DNA from: Vicia villosa
Taxonomy: Eukaryota > Streptophyta > Magnoliopsida > Fabales > Fabaceae
Length of the DNA stretch: 64,000 nt
Assembly: GCF_029867415.1 (NCBI RefSeq)
Contig: NW_026705208.1
Span: forward strand, 310,001 to 374,000
Reading direction: 5' to 3'
In this document: piece after piece, positions 32,110-44,246 of the stretch
Layout of the letters: each line of letters starts with the position of its first letter
Position numbering within the stretch: the first letter of the stretch is position 1
Program-made: the position numbers and the translations under genes
The notes under the pieces: generated by a model
Told to the model about the DNA's origin: nothing
The model's database searches: none
What the model saw: the letters and a program-made list of their open reading frames with translations, nothing else

Positions 32110-34404
32110 GACACTATTTTTCTTCATTTTTTTTTACAAACTTCACTCAATTAATTAACCATTCAAATCAATTCATTTTTGCTTCATTTTTTGCACACCT
32201 CTTATTTAATATATATATTTTATGAATATCAAGAAAAATCACAAAATTATATTTATTTAATACATTTTTAATTAAGTTTAAAATGACATGTTTTAAGTGT
32301 TTTTTTTAATACTTAAAAATATTGTTTTTCATTGATTTTCAAACTTAATCACTTGTAAATATTTTGTGATCAAACCTTAATTAAGTGTAATCTTTGTGTT
32401 TATCTTAATTAATTTGATTTCTTTCAAATTCAAACCGTTTTAAAACAAGCAATCACAATTCTTTTCAAAACGATAAACCATTTCTTTTTGATTTCAAAGG
32501 AAACTATTGATTAAATCTTTTTAATTGATCAATTGATTTTCAAAACGATGTGGGGCCTCTCGAATATTAGAGAGTATAAGACCCACTCATTTTTCTTTTT
32601 ACACAGTCTTTTTATTCAAAATAAATAAACTTTCTTTCAAAACAAACTTTCAAACAGTTTTTCAAACAACGCGTCTGTTAATAAAACAATCAACCATGTT
32701 TTATAAAATAAAACATGGGCCTCCACATAGGTATAAGTCCCATTCCAGTACATGAAATTAGGTATTTCATTGTACGCCTTTTGTACATATCTCAATCAAT
32801 TTGTTTTTTAACCTTGAATAACTAATCAAAAATGAAGGTTTTTCTTTAAATCTTCCCAAAAATACCATGGGCCTCCATGTAGGTATAAGTCCCAAGCCCT
32901 TTTGTAAATACTTGTTTACATAGCTTTTGAATAAACTCAATGGGCCTCTCCCCGAGTATAACTCCCGAGCCCCGTGTATACAAATGGATCATGCTTACAG
33001 GTATATTTCCTTCATAAACTCCATTATATACACACACTTGGTCATATATATAACTGTTCATAATTGTTCATGTACTTGTTCATATTTGTTTGTACTTGTT
33101 CATACTTGTGATTGTGTTATATATGCTTGTTCAACTTAGTACAACACTAGGTTCCCCGTAGCCTCCTATTGGGCTTCGTGCAAAGAATCTCCCTAGTTTA
33201 GGTTAGGACATAGAGTATGGTTTCCCGGTGAAATCGCTCTAAGAGCTCAAACCAACTATACCATGCTTCCCCTTGGGCTTTGTACAAACGAGTTGACCGT
33301 CCCATAGCCTCCTCTTGGGCTTACAATGCAAGGACCCTCGATTGTCCCTCCCATAGCCTCCTCTTGGGCTTACAATGCAAGGACCCTCGAATAGCCTCCT
33401 CTTGGGCTTCGTACAAGGACCCACGGGCTTCTTATAAGCATCCCCAATATCCAAATCAAATACCCTAGGAGATTAGACATTTATCATCTCTATGATAGGA
33501 GTATCTCTTCTATATCATCACAATCAATCAATCAATCAATCAACTTAACTTTTTTGCCACAAGGCTGGCTAATCAATCAAACCTTTTTGCCACCATACTG
33601 GCTGATTAATCAAAGTTTTTGTCACAAAGCTGACTTCATTGAAACTTTTGCCACAAGGCTGGCTGATTAATCAAAACTTTTTGTCACAAGGCTGACTTCA
33701 TTGAAAGTTTTTGCCACAAGGCTGGCTAAAAAACATCTTTATCATTCTAAGCGCCATAAGTGGCACAGCCCAGGGCTTATAATGAAAAGATTTTCAAACA
33801 AAAATCAAACAGATGTATGTGATGATATAGATTAGATACATCGAACATTGAGATGACATTTGTCTCTTTTCCTTTGCTTCCACTAGCATAAGTGGGAACT
33901 ACGATTGCTCTGACTTTCTCAACATCCCTTTGAGAATACGTAGGCACAAGGTCGTATCCTTGGCGAGCAAAACTTCTCCCTCAAACCATTCAAACCTTAG
34001 CACCCGTAGACCCCGAGCTACAGATGCTCTGATTCCCTCTAAGGGATATGTATGCAGAGGATCGCGATGATCTTTGCGAGCATAATCAAACAAACACCCT
34101 AGGTCCCACCTATCTCACAACTGAACCTCCACCATAACTTGGAATGAAACAAACACAAAAAAAGAAGCCTATAGAGTACTATAGATACGTTGGGTGCTAA
34201 TACCTTCCCTTCGTATAACCAACCCTCTTACCCGGAATCTCTCCCCCACTTTTAAGGTTATTGCAGCTTTTTTCCTTTTCCTACTCTGGAAACTATAAAA
34301 AGTTTGGTCGAAACAAAAGAAAAATCATTTTTTGAGCACTCGAGCCCAAAGAAGGCATCAGGTGTCTCATCCCGGAAAAAAGGATACGATTTTTCCCCGC
34401 GACA

Positions 34405-35318
34405 CCCAAGACATCAGCAACATGAAGATGGACGAACTCAATGGGTCTCTACAAACCTTTGAGTCTAGCAGCTGTGAGCCTGTAGAAAAGAAGAACAAAA
34501 GCATAGCTTTTGTCACCAACACAGGTGATGATTCGAGAAAAAGCAATGGTGGAAGTGATGAAAATTTATCAGAAGCCATAGCCATGCTTGGAAAACAATT
34601 TAACAGACTTATTAAAAGGGTTGATCAGAAGTCCATACCCAATGTCAAGAACACTTCCAATGACATAATCCAGACTTATGACTCAGGCAGAAGATTCAAA
34701 CCTAAAGAAAAGGCAGATCAGGAAAGAGGGGTTCAATGTCACGCATGTGAAGGATATGGACACATTAGAGCTGAATGTCCCACCTACCTCAAAGAGCAAA
34801 AGAAAGAAATGTCTGTCAACTGGTCTGTTGAAGACTCAGATTCGGAAGAAGAAACTGCAAGACATGTCACGGTTCCAACAAGAATATATGAATCTGATGA
34901 TGATTCCAGTGATGATGAGCTAACCTTTGATGAACTTGCTGCCTCATGCAAGAAGTTGTGTATGAAGAATGCTGAAGTCTGCAAACAGGTGGAGAAGCAA
35001 GTGAAAATCATAAAAGAGCTAGAAACTGGGAAGAATATACATCTTGCAACCATAGACGCTCTCAGCAGTGAAGTAATAAAGTTGAACTGCAAACTTGATC
35101 AAATGACCAAGTCCTTCAAAATGTTGAACAATGGAACTAATATTCTAAAAGAAAATTTGGAGTCTGGACAAAGAACAGGAGATATATCCGGGGTAGGATT
35201 TGTGGCTAAAGAAGAACTCACCTCTGGGATCAAAAGAGCAAAACTCAAGACCTGTGTGACTAACCAGATGTCAACACCAATGTCTCAACATCAAGAAAAC
35301 AAAGGCAGAGGCACTTAA
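34405..35318 (+). pseudogene. gag: SIRE gag, segment 3 (first CCHC knuckle, coiled-coil region)
   Basis: Resumes gag in frame at 34410 after the CCCAA duplication (DISNMKMDELNGSLQTFE). A zinc knuckle CHACEGYGHIRAEC (CX2CX4HX4C) is encoded at 34737-34778. An acidic stretch (SDDDSSDDELTFDELAAS) and a leucine/lysine-rich heptad region (about 34975-35130) follow. The frame stops at 35316-35318. The next conserved piece is in another frame, so a frameshift lies between 35318 and 35342. Confidence 0.9.
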
Positions 35319-35870
35319 AGAAAAAATTTCAAAAATGGAGGTGTCATCACCGTGGAAGATTTGGTCACATAAAGCCATTATGTTTTAGACTATTTGGATA
35401 TCCAGATCAAATCCATCAAGCCAAATTTGAATATGATACATGTAACAGGAAGCAATCGGGGGTGGCTAAGAATGTTGCTCTAATAGCACACACCTCTCTA
35501 AGAATGCCCACCAAAGAAGATTGGTACCTTGACAGTGGTTGCTCAAATCATATGACTGGGAGTAAGAACTCACTAGTAAACCTCAAACTTGAGGGAACCA
35601 ACTATGTGACTCTTGGTGATGGAGACATAAGAGAAGTTAAAGGTGTTGGAAAGATAGAAGGTCAGGGAGTTCCTAATCTACATAATGTTTTACTTGTACA
35701 AGGACTGGTCGCAAATCTTATAAGCATTAGCCAACTATGTGATGAAGGATTCTATGTCAGGTTCACTAAAGAAGAGTGCATTGTTACCAATAAAGAAAAT
35801 GAAGAAGTCATGAAAGGAATCAGATCTGAGAATAACTGTTATCTATGGGAGCCTAAAAAGTCCAAGTCAC
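35319..35870 (+). pseudogene. pro: SIRE second knuckle and aspartic protease
   Basis: A second knuckle (CHHRGRFGHIKPLC, 35342-35383) has lost its second Cys (Arg from CGT), so it should not bind zinc. The Copia protease follows in the same frame: WYLDSGCSNHMTG, with catalytic Asp in LDSG at about 35530, then GVGKIEG, LLVQGLVANLISISQLCDEGF and the CYLWEP stretch. The usual HMTG context has N for R. After this point a normal element would enter the pre-integrase and integrase region, but this one does not. Confidence 0.85.
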
Positions 35871-36660
35871 TGACTACTTGTCCCATGGCCAAAGAAAAAA
35901 ATGAAGAAAAAGATCAAGAAAGACCTATCAAATTGAAAGTTCCTGTTCCCAGAACAAGAATCCTGATAGAAGAAGTGGATGAGTCTGATGATGAGACTTA
36001 TATTGAGGAACTCACCAGCGAAGAACTAGCTACTGGATACTCAGAGATGTGTCTACTAAATGGAGAATTGAGAAAGAGACTGACGATATATGAAAATGCT
36101 TATGCCCTGTTACAAGAAGAAAGAGTAAAACTCATGATGAACATTGTTGATCTAGAGGGAAAGGTGCAAGACACGAAGAAGAGAAAGAAGGTTAATCAAG
36201 AGGCTCAGCATCCAGGAAAACAATACCTGTCTCAGTCAAAAGGTGCTATCAATGTGGTAAGTTAGGTCATCTGAGGTTCTCCTGCCCTAAAACTCAGCCA
36301 TCTTCCAGAAGAAATACCCCTCAACAGAAAAACTTGACTATGGAAGAGCCATCACTACGAAAGACGTGTGTGAACGCTAATCTATCAAGTCATAACAAAA
36401 ATGAGGAGGAGGCTGTAAAGAAAGCTGGAAGCTCTAGAAAAAGGAAATCTAGAAAAAACAAACATCACAAAAAGGATAGGAGTTTTCCAATTGCAAACAA
36501 GAACAAAACAGTCATGAAAGATGTTGTTGAAGGAAGTGAGTTAACTGTCTCAGCAGAACATGTCAATGTCAAGACAAATGTCTTAACATCAAAATTTGCA
36601 GAAAACTCAATTGTGCAAATTGAGACAAAGTCTCCGGGATTGGTGAATGCTCTACAGTAA
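35871..36660 (+). pseudogene. Non-canonical SIRE region: second gag-like segment with a third CCHC knuckle
   Basis: Continues from protease as an acidic stretch (VDESDDETYIEELTSEELATG) and a leucine-rich helix, an arrangement that echoes gag segment 3 (SDDELTFDELAAS plus coiled coil). That frame ends at 36265. In the neighbouring frame the sequence encodes CYQCGKLGHLRFSC (36244-36285), a full CX2CX4HX4C knuckle, followed by a very basic tract (RKRKSRKNKHHKKD) up to a stop at 36660. This replaces integrase. I read it as a duplicated or recombined gag C-terminus; the resemblance is by eye. Confidence 0.6.
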
Positions 36661-37542
36661 ATATTCAAAAAACTCTTCAAAGGGAAATTATTGCTCAGAA
36701 TCAAATTCCAGGAGCTGTCAGAAGATCAAAGAATATTTTAACAAAAGCACCTAATGACATACGGGCTAGAGATATTACAGGGGAAGATCATTTGTTCAAG
36801 AAGGGCATTGCTTTGAACATTGTCCCAAGGAAGGTATCCATCAACAGTCAAGTTCACCTGAGAGAGGAGACACTAGGGATAGACCAAGTTTCAAGTTTCT
36901 GGATGGAAAGATCACAGGACTCACAACCAAACCTGGAAACTTAAGAAAGTAAGGAGAGTAGGATTCTTGTTATCACAACTGAAAATGAGAATCTGATGAC
37001 AGGTATGATTCCTACAAATGTTTTGGGCTGGTCTAAATCGAGCTGGATACACCAAAGTGTATCTCCCCAGAATATAGAGTGGAATGTCATAATTATGCCC
37101 TGCTACATCAAAAACTATGTGGAGGACAAACAGAACCTTATGCAAAGGTTAACTACTGATCTAGGTATTGTTAATAAGCTAGATGTGAAGATCCTCCTGG
37201 GTCACAACAGGATCCTTCAGCTGACATCCCACCATAATAACTCGAGTGTAATCACAAAGTACAATTTTTCCACAGAAAAAGGTTTAGAGCTAACTCACCT
37301 CATTGAGATGCCTCAACAATCTCTGTTTATCTCGCTCAAAACAATGTCCAGTCCACACAGGCATACAAAAGTGACTAATCCTGCAATAATGAGAATGGTG
37401 CATGATGATTCTAACGAAAGTGACGAGAATGTTTCTGACAAAATCAATGACATTTTCACAAAAGCTCTTGATGCTACAGAGTTTTAAAACTTGCAAAGCA
37501 AGTTAGGACTCTACGTCCTTGAGGAACCATAGAGTTAACAAT
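36661..37542 (+). pseudogene. SIRE remnant of unknown origin ending in the RNase H tail
   Basis: A 163-residue frame (36996-37487) has no RT motif I recognise. It ends in DIFTKALDATEF, the conserved C-terminus of Copia RNase H, followed by a stop and LQSKLGLYVLEEP-like sequence. So only the extreme 3' end of RT-RNase H remains. The upstream 800 bp has short open pieces in several frames; I cannot assign it. Confidence 0.55.
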
Positions 37543-37885
37543 AGCGGAAAAAAAACAGAGGGAGAAGAAATTTTGTTGGCTTTGGCATCTTTTATGGCCA
37601 AACAGGGGGAGAAGAAGTAATGTCACCCCAGAACAACCAGAATGGTGATTGTGTGTGAACAACAAGTTTAATATGCTTATTTTTGTGATGATCTATTTGT
37701 GTTTGTGCTGCTCTTATGGCTGATGTCTGATTTGTTTGAGCACTATGTGCATACTGGTCATGTATGCTGACTGTATTGTATTAGCTTGCCTTGATTGTGT
37801 TTTGGTTACTTTGTGTCCGCTGCAAGTATTTCTCTGATATGGTGTGACAGGTTGTTTTAGCCAAAAATTTGCCAAAGGGGGAGAT
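37543..37885 (+). other. SIRE 3' UTR and polypurine tract
   Basis: Purine-rich CAGGGGGAGAAGAAG (around 37600-37615) and then GCCAAAGGGGGAGAT (37871-37885) just before the 3' LTR. The latter is the expected plus-strand primer. No coding sequence. Confidence 0.8.
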
Positions 37886-39679
37886 TGAAGGTGTTTTCAT
37901 GTTGGCTGTATTTGTGGTAAAACATACCTAGTTAATATTGTGTTATGCAGTCTGCATATGTGTGAAGCTAATACAGGTTCTGTAGTGAATGTCATGACCG
38001 ATGTCATGACATCCGTGTGTGACAGTAGGAGCTGTTATTGTTTATTAAATGTGTTTCCTGATTTCTTTCAATTATCAGTTGCGGAAAGCTTTTATTGTGT
38101 GCTGAATATTTCGTCCAGAGGATCATGCTGACAGCCTATTTTGTAACAAACAGATGGCGTGCAAATTAGGTTAACTTGGTTAACCCTAATTTGTTTCTAA
38201 AAAAAGCCCAAGGCCCAAGAGCTGCATATAAAAATACTGCAGTCCTATTTTGGAACGCAGATAGAAGATTTTGTGTATTGTGAAGAACCGTAGTTCTGTA
38301 GCTGTCTCTTGTGATCCAAGCAATTGTCTTTGATGATTGCGTTGGAATAGGTTGTGTGTGTTTATTGTCACTCTAAGCTTTTAAGCACGAGTGTGTGTCT
38401 CTTGATTGGAGTTTTTAAGCAGATCAAGGTGTGTTTTTGAAGAGTGTCTTCTCTCTGTAATTGTTTATGTTTATTTGTAATCACTGCTGTGATTGAGGGG
38501 GAGTGAGTGGAGATACTCAGGTCTAGGAATATGTTGGAATTGCATTGGGTAGGTTTTAAGTGAGGAGTTGTAAACGGGGGAGTTTAACTCCGAATTAATT
38601 CTGCTTATATTGGATTCCCTCCCTGGCTTGGTAGCCCCCAGTGAAAATTCTAGTAACACACGCTCGATGTCAAATTGGGTGTTATGACATCCACAATTAC
38701 GCAGTACATACAATAATAATATACAGCATAAAACAGTAAAGAACATACAAAATTGTTTTCCCAGTTCGGTTCAAACAACCTACTCTGGGGGCTACCAAGC
38801 CAGGGATGAAGTCCACTATTAGCAGTATCAATTCAGAGCTAAACTCCCAGTTTACAACTCCTCACTTAATCACTACCCAATGACCCTTCTACCTAGATAT
38901 GGAATATCTCCATTCCACTCCCCCTCAATCACAACAGTTATACACATACACAATAAACAATTACAGATAGAAGACACTCTTCAAAAACACACCTTGATCT
39001 GCTTAAAAGCTTCAATCAAGAGACACACACTCGTGCTTAAAATCTTAGACACAATAAAAACACAAACTCATTCCAACACAATCATCAAAGATAAAAGCGT
39101 GGATCACAAGAGACAGTTACAGAACAACCGTTCTTCACAATTACAATCTTCTGTCTACGTTCTAAATTAGGATTGTAGGTCTTTTTATACGCAGTCTTGG
39201 GCCTTGGGCTTTTTAGAAACACATTAGGGTTAACAAAGTTAACCTAATTCACACGCCAACTGTCTGTTACACAATGTGCTGTCAATAGGATCTTCTAGAC
39301 GAAATATGCAGCACTCAATAAAATTTTTCCTAAATTGATAAAAAGGATAAATCAGGAAACACAATTCATAAACAGTAACAGCTCCTGCCGTCACACATGG
39401 ATGTCATGACATCGATCATGACATTCCTTACAAAACCTGTATTAGCTCCACACATATATGCAACCTGCATAAACACAATCAACCAGGTATGTTTTACCAA
39501 TAATGTAGCCGAAATGCAAAACACCTTCACCCAGAGTAGGTTGTTTGAAACGAACTGGGTAAACAATTTTGTGTGTTCTTTATTGTTTTTATGCTATTCT
39601 GTTATAATTATCTGTGCCGTGTAATTGTGGATGTCATAACATCCATTAAGACATCGAGCGTGTGTTACTAGAATTTTCA
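37886..39679 (+). repeat. 3' LTR of the SIRE element, split by an inverted solo LTR
   Basis: LTR sequence occupies 37886-38641 and 39535-39679, about 901 bp together. It keeps the GATGTCATGACATC palindrome at 38000-38013. The end TTTTCA at 39679 is followed by CTGAG, the same five bases that precede the 5' LTR. Confidence 0.92.
38642..39529 (-). mobile_element. Inverted solo LTR of a related SIRE element
   Basis: 888 bp starting TGAAAATTC and ending ACACCTTCA, which is the reverse complement of a SIRE LTR. CCCAG at 38637-38641 and 39530-39534 is its own target duplication, so this was a true insertion followed by LTR-LTR recombination, not an inversion. It differs from the host LTR at many sites and is a different copy or subfamily. 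Confidence 0.92.
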
Positions 39680-39684
39680 CTGAG

Positions 39685-40014
39685 CACTCGAGGTATCATC
39701 CACAAACACGAGCAAAGAATTCCACAACAAGCTTTTTGATGGCTTTGGAATAAATGCTACTCAACACTGAGGAAACATCGGAGCTGAGAGAACATGATAG
39801 CTGAGTTCTACATCATATTCGAACAAGGCCAAAGGTACACCAACTGGAATACATTCTTCCTCTTTTACACATGAATACATCACCATATCCATTCCTTGTA
39901 ACATACTCACGAATCAAAATAAAATTTCTTTTATATCTTTCAAAAAGGATTTTGTTGAAATCAATTTTCTTTTCGTTTCAAAAATTACTATCAACAATAA
40001 ATGACATTTAAGAG
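39685..40014 (-). other. Ogre3 3' UTR sequence between two insertions
   Basis: AT-rich non-coding sequence lying between the Copia target site and the Ogre2 target site (AAGAG, 40010-40014). By nesting logic it belongs to the base-layer Ogre3. No gene seen. Confidence 0.5.
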
Positions 40015-41584
40015 TGTTGCACCCCAAAATTTGCCCATCTAATTTTATTTTTAATTGGCTAAATTTCGCATTTCATCTGCATATTTCCATTAGGTCATCT
40101 AACTCCTCATGCATTCATTAATCAATAAATCGGGCATGAGATCAGGGATCTTGAAAGTTAGGATTTCTCCATTTATTTGAGGCTCTAATCTTAACTCAAG
40201 CTTGATTCATCTGACTCTTATTTGAGTGTTGGATTGTGGAATTATGATTCTTATTTATTGTCACTATGGGTTTCTATCATCATCTGGGGCTTAATTCAGT
40301 CGGTCCTTATCATCTTGGACAATTTGGTTCAAAGTGGGTATTACTATCATTTGAAGTATTGGATCACCTAATTACATGGATTCTAGGTCATTGGCTTTAG
40401 TTATTATACAAGAGAAGGATGTGGACTCATTGGATTCACTTCATCAATCCAAGTTGGTTCTTCTTTAAGTTACTTATGTCGGTTATTCGCAAGAATTGAA
40501 TGAGAAAGATGGCGTTGTTTCGAGCCTAAGGATTTCTATCCACGTTCTGACTAAAGCTCATCTTGAGATAAGTCCTAGTTATGTCTGTTGGCACCATGAA
40601 TTCAGGTTACAAACTTGGAAGTTATTGGAGTTTTAAATTTAATTGATACACATTGGAGGTAAAGAAAGATTCAAAGTCCAAGTTCCAAATCAAAGTCATC
40701 ACCACAAAAAGGAAAGAGAAGTTACAAAAAAGGAATACTATCATTCTTTACAAATCCTGTACCAAAAGGGTCATTCAAGTCTTCACTACAAAAAAAAATC
40801 ATTTTACATTGCCATCAAAACATCACTAGTGCGTGGAGAAATTTATCAGGAAAAATAAGCTTAATCTTCAAGCTTTCATTGTCATAACTAATCCCATGCA
40901 CTTCATGATTTTTGCATCACCATGATCCTGCCCAAGTACTGACCTGCAACAACAAAAGACAAGAACATCACAACTCCATCTCAATTGTATGCTGCTGTTA
41001 ACACAAGGAATGAAAAAAGAAGAGCAACACCAAACCAGTTCCTAAGTTAAACCAAGTGTATATCAGTACAAGGAGATTATATCATCCAGCCATATATTCA
41101 ATGTTCAATTCACCGTTTCTCATTCAAAATTGAATTTAAGCAAGTATATTATTCATCGTCATTCAGCCAAAGAAGATATATTACAAGATGTCCAAAACAG
41201 GATGCATACATACACAATTCTAAAAGCCTATGTAAACCATTTCAATAATCCAAAGGGCAGCCATTTACTCTTGTTCAACTTGACTACAAACCAGAAAATC
41301 CACCTTGCATAAATAAGAAAAAACCAGCAGCCATGTTCATAACTTAACCACAAATAACTCCCAAAAAGCAGTTACAAATTCTAACATTTCCTAACAGAAT
41401 TCCTAACCGAATCTTCAACTAACAGCCCTACATGTAACAGAATTTCAAACTAACCTATAACAAAATCCTAACTGTTTTTGTAACTAACCCAACCGAATCA
41501 GCCAGCTAAGCAATATCTAATAACAGAAAAACTAACTAACAGAAAATCAGATTGATAACTAACCTGCTGAAGATTCAATCTCCC

Positions 41585-41591
41585 TATATAA
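41585..41591 (+). promoter_or_regulatory. TATA box, Ogre2 LTR
   Basis: CCCTATATAACATC; identical at 59169-59175 in the 3' LTR. It lies about 1.57 kb into the LTR, comparable to the Ogre1 TATA position (1.46 kb). Confidence 0.6.
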
Positions 41592-43229
41592 CATCTTCAT
41601 CATTCTTCAGTTGGTTTCTCCACCATTTCACGTTTCATTCACACCATTTTTCACCAAGTTCCTCTCTTCACTTCACACCTTAATTCATCTTCTCCACCAT
41701 TTTTGCCCTTCATTCTCTCTGCAACTTTCAGACCATTCTTCATTCATCAACCTTCCAATACTCTTCCTTCACTTCACAACTCCACAATTCTTCAATCATC
41801 TCGATTCATGATCCACCACCTTCACCATCTCTTCAAGCAACGTCCTCATCCTCATAGCAATCATCATCACTGAATCCTTCACGCACAACCTCATCGCTAC
41901 AACAATCAAAGAACAACATCATCTCGTTGCGATGGAAAATTCAGCAATAGTGGAAAAATCGAAAGGATAGCTCGAAGAAGAAGAAGAAGAAAATATCGGA
42001 TTAGAAAAGAAAAAGAAGAAAAAGAATCGGTAACAAACCAGTAACAAACTTCATCCTTCCCACTCACGATTCCTTCATCATCTTCATCGCTTCTTCAATC
42101 ACCATAAACAGAGCTTCATCGCTCTTTCAATGCCATAATCTTCATCATCATCTTCGTCGTCAACTCAGCGATTCCAGCATCTTCACCATAATGTTACTGG
42201 ACGAACGAGTCAACATCACCGCAAAACGGCCATAGCCTCAATCCGTTCATCACCGTTCGCCTTCACTCGATCTTCGACACCATCGCATCAGCGTCACGCG
42301 AGTTCTACTAAAAGGGAAGAAGAAGGACCGACGATCAAGATTGAAGAGGTACCGAACTTGTTTTCGATTGAGCTGAGTGTGGATCGGAGGAATAGTCGCG
42401 CCGTTCATCGTGAAGAGGAAGAAGCAGAGAGAATTGGGAACGTCGCAGAGTAATGTAACCCTAATCCTCTTTCGTTTTATTATTATTATTTTTTTAAATA
42501 ATGTTATGATTAATCAATTGGCATGATTCGTGTATAATATAAAGTTTAATTCCTGATTAATTGACTTAACTATCTTAATTAACAGAATCTTATTAATTCT
42601 GAAGGAATAATAACTGGATAAATAATTTCTTTGGGCCTCCTTTGGGCTGGGCCCTGCGCCCATAGCTCTTCACACTCTATATTTCAGTTTGCACCCCTCT
42701 GGTTCTATGTTTTATTAGTGAAATTTAGGTTTTAATTAGATTTTCCTCATACTTCTTTGAGTAAATAAGATGCTAATTCTCTTCCTTTCAATTTTAGACC
42801 TTAGTGTTAATTTTGACACACATAAATGTACATAAAAAAATATATTAGATTTAGGCTAACTCTTTTAATTCTTTTTTTGGTTAATTAGAATTCAATTTTT
42901 CTCCACATAAAAATCATATAAAAATAGTAGTATTTTTAATTCATTTTTGTACTATATTTTGACTTATACCTATATGCTTTATGTCAATTTTTGTACTATT
43001 GTGTTGCTTAATTCTTGCTTCTAATTGTGACTTTAATTTCCATGTTTCCTTAAATCCTTAACTTTAGGTAGAAACCATGATAACATTAGGATCTAGAAAT
43101 TCCCTTTTAAACACTTAGGCTAGTTACTTCATTTTAGGCTAGTTTTCTTTTCCTTTTTCTTTTCCTTTTCAACTTTTTAAAACATTAATAAAGGACGACG
43201 CGAATCATGCTAATGCCTTTTTTTAGTGT

Positions 43230-43507
43230 GAAAGAAATGATTGGGGCGTAGGCCCCGATGTATGTTCTTTCCCACTTAGCGGAAGAGAAATGATTGAGGC
43301 GTAGGCCTCGGTGTATTTCTTAACCGTTATTTAGAGAAACGATTGTGGCGTAGGCCTCGATGTGCATTATCTAAATATTCAAAAATTGTATTTCATTTAG
43401 AGAAACGATTGTGGCGTAGGCCTCGATGTGCATTCTCTAATTATTCAAAAACTGTATTTCATTTAGAGAAACGATTGTGGCGTAGGCCTCGATGTGCATT
43501 CTCTAAA
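43230..43507 (+). repeat. Five-unit hairpin array in the Ogre2 LTR
   Basis: Units of about 55-70 bp with core GGCGTAGGCC. Inner stems: GGGGC/GCCCC in unit 1 (43243-43256), GAGGC/GCCTC in unit 2 (43296-43309), and GTGGC/GCCTC with one mismatch in units 3-5. Outer stems: GAAAGAA/TTCTTTC (43230-43271), AGAAAT/ATTTCT (43286-43320) and ATTTAGAGAA/TTCTCTAAAT in later units. The 3' LTR copy is 60817-61094. Confidence 0.75.
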
Positions 43508-44246
43508 TATTCAAAAAAAAACTCTTTTTTTATGGCATGATTCAAGTCACAAATTAATTTCCCTTAAAAGACACCCAACCAAAAACATTTCAAAATATCT
43601 AATAAAGGCTCAGACCTAAACAAAGTAAGGAAGTGGTGCGAAGCCTTGTAGTGGGTTTTCATCCATCATGGAATTACACCTAAAAGACACAAACCAATTT
43701 TCTCTCTTCTCTCTCTTGCCTCCGAGGCATTGTTTCTCTTGCCTTCAGGGCATTCTTTCTCCTAATCGGACATGTTATTTCCACTCTATTCCTAGCTTAA
43801 GACTCCAGAGGTCGAACAGTGGAGTGCGAATGTAACTTCGTCCACTAAAAAACACAAAAACAAATAAAAACTAAAGAGCCGAACTACGACGCTCTGATTC
43901 CTGAAAAGGATACGTAGGCATTAGGTCGCGGGGCCTAAGCGAGCACAACTATTTATAAACCTTATTTTTCCCCGTGTTTCTTCTTCTTTCATTTGCATGC
44001 ATTTCCTTTGCATTAAGCTTTAGATTTATACACCCTTAGAATAGAACAAACATAGGTGGATACCATCGAGTACGATGGGCGTGAGGGGTGCTAGTACCTT
44101 CCCCTCGCGTAACCGACTCCCGTACCCTATCTCTGGTCGAAAGACCTCGTCCTTTCTTTATTCTAGGTTTTCTGATATTCCTTTCCCTCTTTGGGATAAA
44201 TATATTAGTGGCGACTCTGTTTATGATTTCGCGAGCGTGCGACAGC

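Larger units (their letters stand above)
12131..34404 (+). mobile_element. Ogre1: near-complete Ogre-type Ty3/Gypsy retrotransposon
   Basis: 22,274 bp, TGTCAT...GCGACA, flanked by CCCAA at 12126-12130 and 34405-34409. Order: LTR, tRNA-Arg-type primer site, ORF1, gag-pro, linker, predicted intron, RT-RNase H-aRNase H-integrase, post-pol stem-loops, hairpin repeats, polypurine tract, LTR. An ORF upstream of gag, two RNase H domains and a pro/pol intron are Ogre hallmarks. The only clear coding lesion is an in-frame TAA at 22943-22945. The LTRs differ by about 1% plus two deletions. Confidence 0.96.
29484..34404 (+). repeat. 3' LTR of Ogre1
   Basis: 4921 bp. It carries the 122 bp missing from the 5' LTR and lacks about 14 bp found at about 14905 in the 5' LTR. 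Other features match: TATA box 31068-31075, tRNA-like module 32024-32109, tandem repeats 33160-33430 and 33555-33728. Confidence 0.95.
1073..39679 (+). mobile_element. SIRE/Maximus-type Ty1/Copia retrotransposon, interrupted and lacking INT-RT-RNase H
   Basis: The element runs from TGAAGG to TTTTCA and is flanked by CTGAG at 1068-1072 and 39680-39684. Without its three nested insertions it is about 5.9 kb. Order: LTR, tRNA-iMet-type primer site, gag (UBN2 type, CCHC knuckle), protease, a non-canonical region, the last residues of RNase H (DIFTKALDA), polypurine tract, LTR. Integrase and reverse transcriptase are missing, so it is non-autonomous. The two LTRs differ at roughly 30 sites in 900 bp by eye, making it older than everything nested in it. 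The SIRE lineage is assigned from gag and protease. Confidence 0.9.
40015..44244 (+). repeat. 5' LTR of Ogre2
   Basis: 4230 bp. TATATAA box at 41585-41591. A GA/TC-rich region spans 41600-42450, and a five-unit hairpin array lies at 43230-43507. The last 35 bp contain TGGCGACTCTG (44212-44222), the same 11 bases that begin the primer site just outside the LTR. Confidence 0.95.

Noticed and set aside
38642..39529. Local inversion of the SIRE 3' LTR
   Set aside because: The segment is bounded by TG/CA ends and its own CCCAG duplication and duplicates LTR sequence already present, so it is an inserted solo LTR.
41600..42460. A host gene exon suggested by relatively balanced composition and short frames
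   Set aside because: The block is repeated in both Ogre2 LTRs, frames are short and no domain is recognisable.
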